A DNA stretch of 64,000 bases, taken from NCBI GenBank assembly GCA_964600685.1, contig CAZRKU010000002.1, forward strand, positions 1-64,000. Reading direction: 5' to 3'. Below the pieces are notes generated by a model. It did not search any database. It had not been told where the DNA came from and saw only the letters and a list, made by a program, of their open reading frames with translations. This stretch comes from TMP-24 sp964600685 (GTDB lineage: Bacteria; Pseudomonadota; Alphaproteobacteria; Rhodobacterales; Rhodobacteraceae). The position numbers were made by a program, and so were the translations under genes. How positions within the stretch are numbered: position 1 is the stretch's first letter; the number at the start of each line of letters is the position of its first letter. Below are positions 32,589 to 41,519 of this stretch, piece after piece.

Positions 32589-33530
32589 ATGAAGAAAACC
32601 CTTGTCGTTGCCGGCTTCGCCGCGATGATGTCCACCACCGCCATGGCCCAAGGCATCGGCGTGTCGATGGCGAAATTTGATGACAACTTCCTGACCGTGC
32701 TGCGCAACGGTATCCAGTCGCAGGCCGATGCGCAGGGGCTGAGCGTTCAGATCGAGGATGCGCAGAACGATGTGGCCAAGCAGCTTGACCAGATCAACAA
32801 CTTCATCGCGTCGGGCGTGACGGCGATCATCGTGAATCCGGTCGATACGTCGGCCACCCAGGCGATGTCGGATGCCGCCGCCGCCGCGAATGTCCCGCTG
32901 GTCTATGTGAACCGGCAGCCGATCAATGTCGATGCGCTGCCTGACAATCAGGCTTTCGTCGCCTCGAACGAAGTCGATTCCGGCACTCTGGAAACCATCC
33001 AGCTTTGCGACAACTGGGCTGCCGAAGGCAAGACCGAGGTGAATGTCTATGTCATGCAGGGCGAACTGTCGAACCAGGCCGCCGTGCAGCGCACGCAGGA
33101 TATCTATGACGTGATCGAAGCCGGCAAGTGCAAGGTGAAGGTCAATGTGATCCAGCAGCAGACCGCCAACTGGAGCCGTGACGAAGCGCAGAACCTGATG
33201 ACCAACTGGCTGTCGACCGGCGCGGCCTTTGATGGCGTCATCTCCAACAACGACGAAATGGCGATCGGCGCCATCCAGGCGATGAAGGCGGCCGGCATCG
33301 ACATGGCGACCGTGCAGGTCGGCGGCGTCGACGCTACCCAGGATGCGCTGGCCGCGATGCAGGCCGGCGATCTGGACGTGACGGTGTTCCAGAATGCCGC
33401 CGCCCAGGGGGCCGGTTCGCTGGATGCCGCGACCAAGCTGGCGGCGGGCGAGGCGGTGGACCAGAAGGTCTGGGTGCCTTTCGAACTGGTCACACCGGCA
33501 AACGTGGCAGGCTATTTGGCCAAGAACTGA
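32589..33530 (+). CDS. mocB: MocB-like rhizopine/inositol-binding periplasmic protein
   Basis: Sugar-type ABC receptor (Peripla_BP_4), 313 aa. A short signal peptide MKKTLVVAGFAAMMSTTAMA precedes the start GIGVSMAKFDDNFLTVLRNG; IVNPVDTSATQAMSDAA and ISNNDEMAIGAIQAMK are typical of inositol and rhizopine receptors. Binding of a polyol is well supported; whether it prefers rhizopine, scyllo-inosamine or myo-inositol cannot be told from the sequence. It is followed by its own permease and ATPase genes. Confidence 0.85.
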   Translation: MKKTLVVAGFAAMMSTTAMAQGIGVSMAKFDDNFLTVLRNGIQSQADAQGLSVQIEDAQNDVAKQLDQINNFIASGVTAIIVNPVDTSATQAMSDAAAAANVPLVYVNRQPINVDALPDNQAFVASNEVDSGTLETIQLCDNWAAEGKTEVNVYVMQGELSNQAAVQRTQDIYDVIEAGKCKVKVNVIQQQTANWSRDEAQNLMTNWLSTGAAFDGVISNNDEMAIGAIQAMKAAGIDMATVQVGGVDATQDALAAMQAGDLDVTVFQNAAAQGAGSLDAATKLAAGEAVDQKVWVPFELVTPANVAGYLAKN

Positions 33531-33633
33531 TCCGGGCCTACCGGACCCAAGGGGCGGCGGCGCGCCGCCCCTTTTCCCTTGACCCTGAGGAGAGACGGGG
33601 CAGAGGGTATCCATGTGATCGAGGGAAGGGGAA

Positions 33634-34752
33634 GTGCCCGTGTCTGAAGCCAATCACGGCCTTGGCGGTCTGAAATACGACCCGTCGAAGAAGGCCCGCG
33701 CGCCGGAATGGAATGTCTTCGCCGCGCTCATCCTGATCGTGGCGATCTTCGAGGTTCTGAACCGCCTGAACGGTGGCAGCTTCCTGTTCAACGTGCGGGA
33801 CAATGTGCCGGGCCTGTTCAACCAGCAGCGGCTCGACATCATGATCCTGCAGGTCGCGATCACCGGGATCATCGCCCTGGGCGTGACGCAGGTCATCATC
33901 GTCGGCGGGATCGACCTGTCATCGGGCTCGCTCGTGGGGGCCACGGCGATGATCACCATGAGTTTTGCCCAGACGGCGATGGTGAACGGGCAGGCGAACC
34001 CCAAGGCGATCTTTGGCGATTGGGCGATGGATTTGCCGGTCCTTATTCCGATTTTAGTGGGACTGGCCTGCGGGATCATCGCCGGTCTGGCCAACGGTCT
34101 TCTGGTGGCCTACACCAAGATACCGCCCTTCATCGCGACGCTGGGCATGATGGTGTCCGCGCGCGGCGTGGCGCGCTGGTGGTCGAACGGTCAGCCGGTC
34201 AGCTTTCCCACGGAAAGCTATGGCAGCCTTGCCAATGGCGATCTTCTGAACACGCTGACCTTCGGCCTTCTGTCCTGGAAGGGTCAGAACCCGGCGCTGG
34301 TGTTCGTGGCGCTGGCCATCCTGTTCTCGGTCATCATGAGCAAGACGCTCTATGGCAAACACAGCTATGCCATCGGCTCGAACGAGGCCGCGGCCCGCAT
34401 GTCGGGGATCAATGTCGACCGCCACAAGGTGCTGGTCTACATGATCGCGGGCCTTCTGTCGGCGGTGGCGGCGGTTCTTCTGACGTCGAAGAACCTGACG
34501 GCGCAGGCCGGCATGGGGGTCATGTATGAACTGGACGCCATCGCCATGGCCGTCATCGGCGGCATTTCGCTTTCCGGCGGGCGCGGCTCGATCCTCGGGA
34601 CGGTGCTGGGCGCGATGATCTTTTCGACGATCATATCGGGGTTCACCTCGATCCAGCTGGATGCCTATTACCAGGAGATGGTGAAGGGTGCGATCATCGT
34701 GGGGGCCGTGGTTCTGGACCAGTGGCGCCAGAGAACCAGGGCGAGGGGATGA
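33634..34752 (+). CDS. Sugar/polyol ABC importer permease (RbsC type)
   Basis: Membrane subunit of 372 aa of the BPD_transp_2 family. The core contains IVGGIDLSSGSLVGATAM, GLANGLLVAYTKIPPFIATLGMM and GGISLSGGRGSILGTVLGA. A GTG at 33634 is the start; a second GTG three codons further is possible. There is a 103-bp gap after the receptor gene and an ATGA overlap with the ATPase. Confidence 0.92.
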   Translation: MPVSEANHGLGGLKYDPSKKARAPEWNVFAALILIVAIFEVLNRLNGGSFLFNVRDNVPGLFNQQRLDIMILQVAITGIIALGVTQVIIVGGIDLSSGSLVGATAMITMSFAQTAMVNGQANPKAIFGDWAMDLPVLIPILVGLACGIIAGLANGLLVAYTKIPPFIATLGMMVSARGVARWWSNGQPVSFPTESYGSLANGDLLNTLTFGLLSWKGQNPALVFVALAILFSVIMSKTLYGKHSYAIGSNEAAARMSGINVDRHKVLVYMIAGLLSAVAAVLLTSKNLTAQAGMGVMYELDAIAMAVIGGISLSGGRGSILGTVLGAMIFSTIISGFTSIQLDAYYQEMVKGAIIVGAVVLDQWRQRTRARG

Positions 34753-35522
34753 GCATGACCGACATCATTCTTGAAACACGCGGCCTGACCAAACGTTACG
34801 GCGGGGTTCACGCGCTGGAGGACGCGAACTTTACCCTGCGTGCCGGCGAACATGTGGCCGTCGTGGGCGACAACGGGGCGGGCAAGTCGACCTTCGTGCG
34901 CCAGATCACCGCGGTGGAGCAGAAGACCGGCGGCCAGGTCTTCTTTGAAGGGAAGGAAGTCAATTTCTCCGGTCCCCTGGCCGCGCGCGAGGCGGGGATC
35001 GAAACGGTGTTCCAGACGCTGGCGCTGGCCGACGATCTTGATGTGCCGTCGAACCTGTTTCTCGGGCGCGAGCTTTACAAGTTCAGGCTCGGCCCTTTCT
35101 CGTGGCTCGATCACAAGACCATGCGCGAGCGCACGATGGAGGCGCTGAAGACCACGGCGGTGAAGATCCCGAACGTGGACAACCCGATCCGCAACATGTC
35201 GGGCGGCCAGCGGCAATGTGTGTCCATCGCGCGGACGGCGGCCTTTGCATCGAAGCTCGTGATCATGGATGAGCCGACAGCGGCGCTTGGCGTTCAGGAA
35301 ACCGCGCAGGTGGAAAACATCATCCGGGGGCTGAAGGAACGCGGCATCCCGATGGTCCTGATCAGTCACAACCTGCGTCAGGTTTTCGACCTCGTGGACC
35401 GGATCGTGGTCTTCCGCCGGGGCCGGATCGTTGCGAGCCTGCGCCGGGACGAAACCGACGGCAATGACATTGTGAGTTACATCACCGGCGTGAAAGGTGC
35501 GGCGGAAGGGGCCTACGCCTGA
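34749..35522 (+). CDS. Sugar/polyol ABC importer ATPase, single domain
   Basis: ATP-binding subunit of 257 aa: Walker A GDNGAGKST, signature MSGGQRQCVSIA, Walker B VIMDEPTAALG, switch histidine ISHNLRQ. Ribose-type importers usually have a double-domain ATPase of about 500 aa; this is the half-length form, which must act as a homodimer. The start at 34749 overlaps the permease stop. The last 10 bases overlap the opposing DUF1330 gene. Confidence 0.92.
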   Translation: MSMTDIILETRGLTKRYGGVHALEDANFTLRAGEHVAVVGDNGAGKSTFVRQITAVEQKTGGQVFFEGKEVNFSGPLAAREAGIETVFQTLALADDLDVPSNLFLGRELYKFRLGPFSWLDHKTMRERTMEALKTTAVKIPNVDNPIRNMSGGQRQCVSIARTAAFASKLVIMDEPTAALGVQETAQVENIIRGLKERGIPMVLISHNLRQVFDLVDRIVVFRRGRIVASLRRDETDGNDIVSYITGVKGAAEGAYA

Positions 35523-35815
35523 CCCTCGGCCGGAACGCCCTCGACAATCACGACATGCGCAAGGCAGGCATCTGAGCGATGCTTCCGTGCAGCCTGATAT
35601 TCTGCGGAATGGTAGCAGGCCCTTGCGGCCGCGAGCGACGGAAATTCGATGATGACATGGCGGTCGAGGTCGGGGCCTTCGAGGGTTTCCGCCGCGCCGC
35701 CCCTGGCCAGAAACCTGGCGCCGTGGGCGGCAAAAGCCATGGGAGCGAGCGCCTGATAGGCGGCATAGGCATCGCGGTCGGTTACCGTGACATGCGCGAT
35801 CCAGTAGGCGGTCAT
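35513..35815 (-). CDS. DUF1330 domain protein
   Basis: Protein of 100 aa with an alpha-beta ferredoxin-like fold of the DUF1330 family: YWIAHVTVTDRDAYAAY, HGARFLARGG, HVIIEFPSLAAARACYHSAEYQ. Family function is not established. It starts within the stop of the GntR gene (ATGA) and so is co-transcribed with that regulator rather than with the inositol importer. Confidence 0.9.
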   Translation of the reverse strand: MTAYWIAHVTVTDRDAYAAYQALAPMAFAAHGARFLARGGAAETLEGPDLDRHVIIEFPSLAAARACYHSAEYQAARKHRSDACLAHVVIVEGVPAEGQA

Positions 35816-36501
35816 CTTTCGTCTTCGAGCAGGTGCCGGGCGATTTCGGCGGCATCACGAAGATGCGCCCGGACAGCCTCTGCCGCGGCGTTCGGATCGT
35901 TGTCGCAGATGGCGGCGCAGATCCGCGCCATGTGGGCGGGTCCGGAGGTGCGGCGGTCGGTGCTGGCCAGGGTCAGCGCCCGCAAGCGGGAGATCCGGCC
36001 ATTCAGGCGCTTGACGATCTCCCATGCAATGGTGTGATCCGCTGCGCCGAAGATCACCTCGTAAAAGGCCGTCGTGGCGGAGTAGAGCTGATGAGGGGCT
36101 TCGTCGTTAAAGGCGGTTTCAAGATCGGCCAGCGCTGACCGAAGGCGGGTCTTGATTTCATCATCCGCGCGTTCGGCGCAGGCCGCTGCCGCGTCAGCCT
36201 CAAGCAGTCGGCGTATGTCGTAGACCTGGCGTGCGCGCGACCAGTCCAGCGCCGCGACCATCGGACCACTTCGGTTCTGGCTTTCCACCAGACCCTCAGC
36301 CTCAAGATAGCGGATCGCCTCCCTCACCACCGACCGGGAGACGCCGAGCTGATCGCACAATGTCCGCTCGACAAGCCTGTCGCCGCCATTGAACCGGCCG
36401 GTGATGATCGCGTTGCGCAGCCGGTCGACCGCCAGTTCCCGAAGGGTTGTCGGCGAATGTTCAATTCTCAGGTCATCGGTCTGGGGCTGATCCATGGGCA
36501 A
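35812..36501 (-). CDS. GntR-family (FCD) transcriptional regulator
   Basis: Regulator of 229 aa: N-terminal winged helix with LRELAVDRLRNAIITGRF, LCDQLGVSRSVVREAIRYLEAEGLVE, then an all-helical FCD ligand domain with candidate metal residues (D, H). Divergent from the hydrolase/monooxygenase operon, with a palindrome between them; it probably controls that operon and itself. Start may be ATG 36501 or 36495. Confidence 0.9.
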   Translation of the reverse strand: MPMDQPQTDDLRIEHSPTTLRELAVDRLRNAIITGRFNGGDRLVERTLCDQLGVSRSVVREAIRYLEAEGLVESQNRSGPMVAALDWSRARQVYDIRRLLEADAAAACAERADDEIKTRLRSALADLETAFNDEAPHQLYSATTAFYEVIFGAADHTIAWEIVKRLNGRISRLRALTLASTDRRTSGPAHMARICAAICDNDPNAAAEAVRAHLRDAAEIARHLLEDER

Positions 36502-36553
36502 AGACTAGAGAGGCCAAGGGCGCGGGGCAAGTAATACTTAACATGCGATAGGA

Positions 36554-36572
36554 TGGTATACCAACATACCAA
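36554..36572. promoter_or_regulatory. GntR operator candidate in the 35.8-36.6 kb divergent promoter
   Basis: TGGTATACCA (36554-36563) is a perfect 10-bp palindrome of the TGG-N4-CCA type bound by many FCD-family regulators. A second ATACCAA half-site (36566-36572) follows the one inside it (36558-36564) with a one-base gap. The position, 33 bp before the first gene, suits a repressor site. Confidence 0.6.
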
Positions 36573-36595
36573 ACAACCAGACGAAGGGACGCAGA

Positions 36596-37198
36596 ATGCC
36601 GGCACAGATTCGCAAGACGCTCATCAACATCGAAACGACGCTGATCGAAGGTGGCCGTGCGGCCGCCGCGCCGCTGAAGCTGATCACCGCCGCCGCAGTG
36701 GTGAAGAACCCATGGGCCGGACAGGGTTATGTCGAGGATCTGAAGCCCGAGATTCACGCCGTCGCTCCCGAACTGGGTGCCCTGCTGACCGGCATGATCC
36801 TGGAGGCGGCGGGATCGGGCGCGGCGGTCGAGGCCTATGGCAAGGCCGCGGTTGTGGGTCTGGACGGAGAGGTCGAGCATGCTTCGGCGCTGATCCACAC
36901 GCTGCGGTTCGGGAACCACTACCGGCAAGCGGTCGGCGCAAAGTCCTATCTGGCCTTCACCAATACCAGAGGTCCGGCCAATTGCCCGATCATGATTCCG
37001 CTGATGGACAAGAACGACGAAGGACGGCGTTCGCACTACCTGACCATCCAGTTTTCGATCCCCGATGCCCCTTCGGCGGACGAGATAGTCGTGGCGCTGG
37101 GCGCGTCCATCGGCGGGCGGCCGCATCATCGGATCGGCGACCGCTATCAGGATCTCAAGGATCTGGGCCATGATGTCGCAAATCCTGCGGCTGTCTGA
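36596..37198 (+). CDS. AA_synth (DUF1185) family protein
   Basis: Protein of 200 aa resembling the 'amino acid synthesis' family (RKTLINIETTLIEGG, KNPWAGQGYVEDLKPEI, GKAAVVGLDGEVEHASAL, GGRPHHRIGDRY). The family name came from genome context; no reaction is settled to my knowledge. It is first in an operon with a hydrolase, flavin reductase, monooxygenase and aldehyde dehydrogenase. The hydrolase gene begins 29 bases before this gene ends. Confidence 0.82.
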   Translation: MPAQIRKTLINIETTLIEGGRAAAAPLKLITAAAVVKNPWAGQGYVEDLKPEIHAVAPELGALLTGMILEAAGSGAAVEAYGKAAVVGLDGEVEHASALIHTLRFGNHYRQAVGAKSYLAFTNTRGPANCPIMIPLMDKNDEGRRSHYLTIQFSIPDAPSADEIVVALGASIGGRPHHRIGDRYQDLKDLGHDVANPAAV

Positions 37199-37964
37199 CG
37201 GCCTTTCCGTCCGGACGCTTGGCGCGGGCGCGGGCGAGCCGCTCGTGCTGATCCACGGCGTCGGGATGCGGGCGGAAGCCTGGGCACCGCAAGTCGCGGG
37301 CCTGTCGGTCGATCACCGTGTGGTTGCAATCGACATGCCGGGTCATGGTGAAAGCGATCCGCTGCCCGCAGGCGCGCGCCTGCCCGACTATGTGGCCTGG
37401 GCCGCGCGGGTGATCGAAGCGCTGGGTTTTGGTCCGGTCAATCTGGCAGGGCATTCCATGGGGGCGCTGATCGCCGGTGGCGTCGCTGTTGAGCGGCCCG
37501 ACCTGGTGCGCCGCGTCGCGCTGTTGAACGGTGTCCATCGCCGTTCCGCCGGCGAACGCGCGGCCGTGCTTGCACGCGCCGTCGAGATCGCCCGCGGAGA
37601 GCGCAATATCGAAGGCCCGTTGACCCGCTGGTTTGCCACTGATCACCCCGCGACCCGCGCGCAGGTCGCCGACTGGCTGCAAACCGTCAGCCAGCAGGGG
37701 TATGCGACCGCCTACCGCGCCTTTGCCGAAGGCGATGGCGTCTATGCCGACCGCCTGGGCGCGATCCGTTGTCCCGCCCTCCTGCTGACCGGCGATGGTG
37801 ACGCGAATTCAAGCGCGGCCATGGCTGAAACAATGGCGCGCGAAGTGATGTTCGGCAAAGCGGTGATCATCCACGGGCATCGCCACATGGTGAACCTGAC
37901 CGCACCCGAAGCGGTCACGGAAGCGATGCGGACCTGGTTGCAGCGGCAGGAGGTGATGGCATGA
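37170..37964 (+). CDS. Alpha/beta hydrolase
   Basis: Hydrolase of 264 aa. Oxyanion-hole start EPLVLIHGVGMRAEAW, nucleophile elbow GHSMGAL, the acid near TGDGDANSS, and the catalytic His in HGHRHMVN. It resembles RutD or carboxylesterase-type enzymes, and may hydrolyse the product of oxidative ring opening. The ATG at 37170 or 37173 overlaps the preceding gene by nearly 30 bases, and its end overlaps the next by four. Confidence 0.88.
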   Translation: MMSQILRLSDGLSVRTLGAGAGEPLVLIHGVGMRAEAWAPQVAGLSVDHRVVAIDMPGHGESDPLPAGARLPDYVAWAARVIEALGFGPVNLAGHSMGALIAGGVAVERPDLVRRVALLNGVHRRSAGERAAVLARAVEIARGERNIEGPLTRWFATDHPATRAQVADWLQTVSQQGYATAYRAFAEGDGVYADRLGAIRCPALLLTGDGDANSSAAMAETMAREVMFGKAVIIHGHRHMVNLTAPEAVTEAMRTWLQRQEVMA

Positions 37965-38884
37965 GCATGGACAACCCGCGTCAACTCAGGGATGCGTTCG
38001 GCACGTTCATGACCGGGGTGACGGTTGTGACGACGATGGATGCGCAGGGGCATCCCCTGGGTTTCACCGCCAACTCATTCTCGTCTGTGTCGCTCGATCC
38101 GCCGCTGCTGCTGGTGTCGATTGCCAGATCATCCTTGAACTACGACGCCTTTGCCAAGGCCACCGGCTTCGCCATCAACATATTGTCCGAAGGTCAGAAG
38201 GACGTATCGAACACCTTTGCCCGCCCGGTCGAAGATCGGTTCGCCACGGTCTACTGGCGTCGGGGCCCTCTCGGTGCGCCGCTGATCGCCGGCGTGTCCG
38301 CCTGGTTCGATTGCCACGTCCAGCAGGTGATAGAGGCCGGCGATCACGCGATCCTGATCGGTCGCGTCGGCGCGTTCGAGGCAACCCAGGCACCCGGTCT
38401 TGGCTACTACCGCGGCGGCTACTTTACCCCGATGCAGACGGGTGCCGCGGTCGCGAGCGGCCCCGACGTGGTGATTTCCGCAATCATCGAGGCGGAAGGG
38501 CAGGTGCTGCTGGTCGACGATGGCCTGGGGGGTCTGACCCTGCCGACAGCGCGCGTCGGTCGGGACGGGGCGCAAGCGACGCTGGCAAGCCTGATCGCCA
38601 CTCTCGGCGTGAAGGCCGCGCCGGGGCTCATCTATTCCGTCTATGAAGATGTGGCGCGCGGTACTCAGCATATCGCCTTCCTTTGCCCGGCCGAGGTTGG
38701 CCCGTCCACCAAAGGGGCGTTCGTGGAGCTTTCGGCCCAGGGCGTGGCCGATGTCACCGACCCCGCCATGGTCGTGATGCTGGAGCGTCTGGCCGACGAA
38801 AGCCGCGTCGGCAACTACGGCATCTATTTCGGCGATCAGGATCAGGGGCGCGTCGAACCCATCGGCGAAAGGAACAAGCCATGA
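37961..38884 (+). CDS. Flavin reductase fused to a NUDIX-like domain
   Basis: Residues 1-165 are an FMN-dependent flavin reductase (RutF/HpaC type: FMTGVTVVTTMDAQGHPLGF, ANSFSSVSLDPPLLLV, GYYRGGYF). Residues 175-290 look like a NUDIX fold (DVVISAIIEAEGQVLLVDDG, GTQHIAFLCPAE), but the catalytic NUDIX box (REUXEEXGU) is absent: the helix region reads QATLASLIATLGVKA. The second domain may bind a ligand or the monooxygenase. Fused reductases of this size are unusual; lone reductases are near 165-180 aa. It supplies reduced flavin to the monooxygenase that follows. Confidence 0.87.
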   Translation: MSMDNPRQLRDAFGTFMTGVTVVTTMDAQGHPLGFTANSFSSVSLDPPLLLVSIARSSLNYDAFAKATGFAINILSEGQKDVSNTFARPVEDRFATVYWRRGPLGAPLIAGVSAWFDCHVQQVIEAGDHAILIGRVGAFEATQAPGLGYYRGGYFTPMQTGAAVASGPDVVISAIIEAEGQVLLVDDGLGGLTLPTARVGRDGAQATLASLIATLGVKAAPGLIYSVYEDVARGTQHIAFLCPAEVGPSTKGAFVELSAQGVADVTDPAMVVMLERLADESRVGNYGIYFGDQDQGRVEPIGERNKP

Positions 38885-39918
38885 AATTCTCTCTGTTCGT
38901 GCATATGGAGCGGGTCAGCCCCACCGATGCGGAGCCGCAGCTCTATCGCGAAATGCTCGAACTCTGCCGCATGGCGGACGAAGGCGGCATGTGCGCCATC
39001 TGGACCGGCGAACACCATGGGATGAGCTTCACCATCGCGCCGAACCCGTTCCTGAACCTCGTCGATCTGGCGCGGCGGACCAGGAATGTGCGGCTTGGCA
39101 CCGGGACGGTGATCGCACCCTTCTGGCATCCGATCAAGCTGGCGGGCGAAGCGGCAATGGCCGACATCATCATGGACGGCCGCCTCGATCTCGGCATCGC
39201 GCGCGGGGCCTATACCTACGAGTATGAGCGCATCCTGCCCGGCCTCGATGCCTGGAATGCCGGTGGCCGGATGCGGGAATTGATCCCGGCGATCAAGGGA
39301 CTGTGGCAGGGCAACTACGCGCACGAAGGCCAATATTGGCAGTTCCCGCCGACCACATCCGCGCCGCAGCCCCTGCAGCAACCCTACCCGCCGATCTGGG
39401 TGGCGGCGCGCGACCCGAACAGTCATGAATTCGCCGTCTCGCAGGGGTGCAATGTTCAGGTAACGCCGCTGCATCAGCCCCATGCCGAGGTCGTGAGCCT
39501 GATGGAGCGTTTCAATGCCGCCTGTGCCGCGAACGCGCAGGTGGCACGCCCGAAAATCATGATCCTGCAGCATGGCTATGTCGCCAGCGACGCCGCCGAT
39601 GCGGAACTTGCCGCGCAGGAACTGAACGTCTTCTACAATTATTTCGGCGCCTGGTTCCTGAACAAGCGCCCCATTCACGACGGGCTGATCGCGCCGCTAA
39701 CGCGGGAAGAGATCGCCGCGCATCCCTTCTACACGGCGGAGGTCATGCGGCAGAATCTGCTGATCGGCGAGGCGGGCGAAGTGATCGACCGCCTCAAGGC
39801 GATCGAGGCGCTGGGCTATGACGAATTCTCGCTCTGGATCGACAGCGGCATGAGCTTCGCGAGAAAACGTGACAGTCTGAAGCGCTTCATCGAAGATGTC
39901 ATGCCCGCTTTTGCCTGA
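38881..39918 (+). CDS. Luciferase-like (LLM) flavin-dependent monooxygenase
   Basis: Flavin-dependent oxygenase of 345 aa of the bacterial luciferase family: MKFSLFVHMERVSP, WTGEHHGMSF, LGTGTVIAPFWHPIKLAGEAAM, and QPYPPIWVAARDPNS. With a flavin reductase it would form a two-component monooxygenase. Such pairs open rings in pyrimidine (RutA/RutF) and, as I recall, pyridine degradation. It is too divergent to assign as RutA. The start overlaps the previous stop by ATGA. Confidence 0.9.
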   Translation: MKFSLFVHMERVSPTDAEPQLYREMLELCRMADEGGMCAIWTGEHHGMSFTIAPNPFLNLVDLARRTRNVRLGTGTVIAPFWHPIKLAGEAAMADIIMDGRLDLGIARGAYTYEYERILPGLDAWNAGGRMRELIPAIKGLWQGNYAHEGQYWQFPPTTSAPQPLQQPYPPIWVAARDPNSHEFAVSQGCNVQVTPLHQPHAEVVSLMERFNAACAANAQVARPKIMILQHGYVASDAADAELAAQELNVFYNYFGAWFLNKRPIHDGLIAPLTREEIAAHPFYTAEVMRQNLLIGEAGEVIDRLKAIEALGYDEFSLWIDSGMSFARKRDSLKRFIEDVMPAFA

Positions 39919-39921
39919 AGG

Positions 39922-41391
39922 ATGACCATGGAGCGTTTCCAGCACTATATCGGCGGGCTTTTTGAAGACGGGGCGGCAGCGTTTGACAGCCTTGACCCGT
40001 CGACCGGGACTGCTTGGGCCAGAATGCCCGCCGCGAGCGTCATGGACGTCGATCGGGCGGTAACGGCGGCGAGCCGGGCTTTCCGCGGCCGCGACTGGGC
40101 GGGACTGACCGCGACGGCGCGCGGCAAGCTTCTGATGAAACTGGCCGATCTTGTGCAGGAGGCCGCGCCGCGTCTGGCCCAACTCGAAACCCGTGATACG
40201 GGCAAGATCATCCGCGAAACCTCGGCCCAGATTGCCTATGTTGCGGACTACTACCGCTACTATGCCGGGTTGGCCGACAAGATCGAAGGGTCGCACCTGC
40301 CCATCGACAAGCCGGACATGGAGGTCTGGCTGCGGCGGGAACCCGTGGGTGTCGTCGCGGCAATCGTCCCCTGGAACAGCCAGCTTTTTCTTTCTGCCGT
40401 CAAACTGGGTCCGGCGCTCGCGGCCGGGTGCACGGTCGTGCTGAAGGCCAGCGAGGATGGGCCGGCGCCCCTTCTGGAATTTGCCCGGCTGGTCCATGCG
40501 GCGGGCTTTCCGCCGGGCGTCGTCAATATCCTGACCGGCGGGCCCGAGGCGGGTCAGGCCCTGGTCGCCCATCCCCTGGTCGCCCATATTGCCTTTACCG
40601 GGGGGCCGGAAACCGCGCGCCATATCGTCCGGGCGTCCGCGGAAAATCTGGCGCGCACCTCGCTGGAGCTTGGCGGCAAATCGCCCTTCATCGTCTTTGA
40701 CGATGCCGATCTTGAAAGCGCCACCAATGCGCAGGTCGCAGGGATTTTCGCCGCCACCGGGCAAAGCTGCGTCGCGGGTTCGCGGCTTCTGGTGCAGCGC
40801 AAGGTCAAGGACGAGATGCTCGCCCGACTGCGAGCAAAGGCCAAGGCCGTGCGGATCGGCCCGCCCGGTGCGATGGAGACCGAGGTCGGACCCCTGTGCA
40901 CCGCGCGTCAGCGTGACCGGATCGTGCGCGTCATAGCGGCGTCGGAAGCCGCAGGGGCGCGGGTCGTCAGTGGCGGGCGCGTGACGGAAGGTCCGGGCTT
41001 CTACTTTCCGCCAACGATCCTCGATTGTTCGGACGCGCCAGCCGCCCCCTGCGTGACCGAGGAGCTGTTCGGCCCGGTCCTGTCCGTCGTTGCCTTCGAC
41101 ACCGAGGAGGAGGCATTGGAGATCGCCAACTCCACCCCCTATGGCCTCGCCTCCGGCCTATTCACCCGCAACCTGTCGCGGGCGCACCGGATGGTGCGCG
41201 GCCTTCGCGCGGGGATCGTCTGGGTCAACACCTACCGCGCGGTGTCACCTATCGCGCCGTTCGGGGGACAGGGTCTGTCCGGCCAGGGGCGCGAGGGCGG
41301 CATGGCGGCTGCGCTTGATTACACAACGGTCAAGACCGTCTGGCTGCGCACGTCGGATGATCCGATTCCAGACCCGTTTGTCATGCGCTGA
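39922..41391 (+). CDS. Aldehyde dehydrogenase
   Basis: NAD(P)-dependent dehydrogenase of 489 aa: PWNSQLFLSAVKLGPALAAG, the glutamate motif LELGGKSPFIVFDDAD, the catalytic Cys in GQSCVAGSRL, and EELFGPVLSV. It is most similar to betaine/aromatic aldehyde dehydrogenases. As the last gene in the operon it is likely to oxidise the aldehyde (semialdehyde) released by the ring-cleaving steps. Start can be ATG 39922 or 39928. Confidence 0.92.
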   Translation: MTMERFQHYIGGLFEDGAAAFDSLDPSTGTAWARMPAASVMDVDRAVTAASRAFRGRDWAGLTATARGKLLMKLADLVQEAAPRLAQLETRDTGKIIRETSAQIAYVADYYRYYAGLADKIEGSHLPIDKPDMEVWLRREPVGVVAAIVPWNSQLFLSAVKLGPALAAGCTVVLKASEDGPAPLLEFARLVHAAGFPPGVVNILTGGPEAGQALVAHPLVAHIAFTGGPETARHIVRASAENLARTSLELGGKSPFIVFDDADLESATNAQVAGIFAATGQSCVAGSRLLVQRKVKDEMLARLRAKAKAVRIGPPGAMETEVGPLCTARQRDRIVRVIAASEAAGARVVSGGRVTEGPGFYFPPTILDCSDAPAAPCVTEELFGPVLSVVAFDTEEEALEIANSTPYGLASGLFTRNLSRAHRMVRGLRAGIVWVNTYRAVSPIAPFGGQGLSGQGREGGMAAALDYTTVKTVWLRTSDDPIPDPFVMR

Positions 41392-41519
41392 ACCGACGCC
41401 GCCATGTGAGCGGCGGACAGGAAAGGCGATTGCCCGACATGGCGCAACCCGCTCAACTGTCATAGTGTCTGCCGGTTGGTCGGGTTTTCCTGTCCGATGC
41501 GCCAACGACGAGAACCAGC

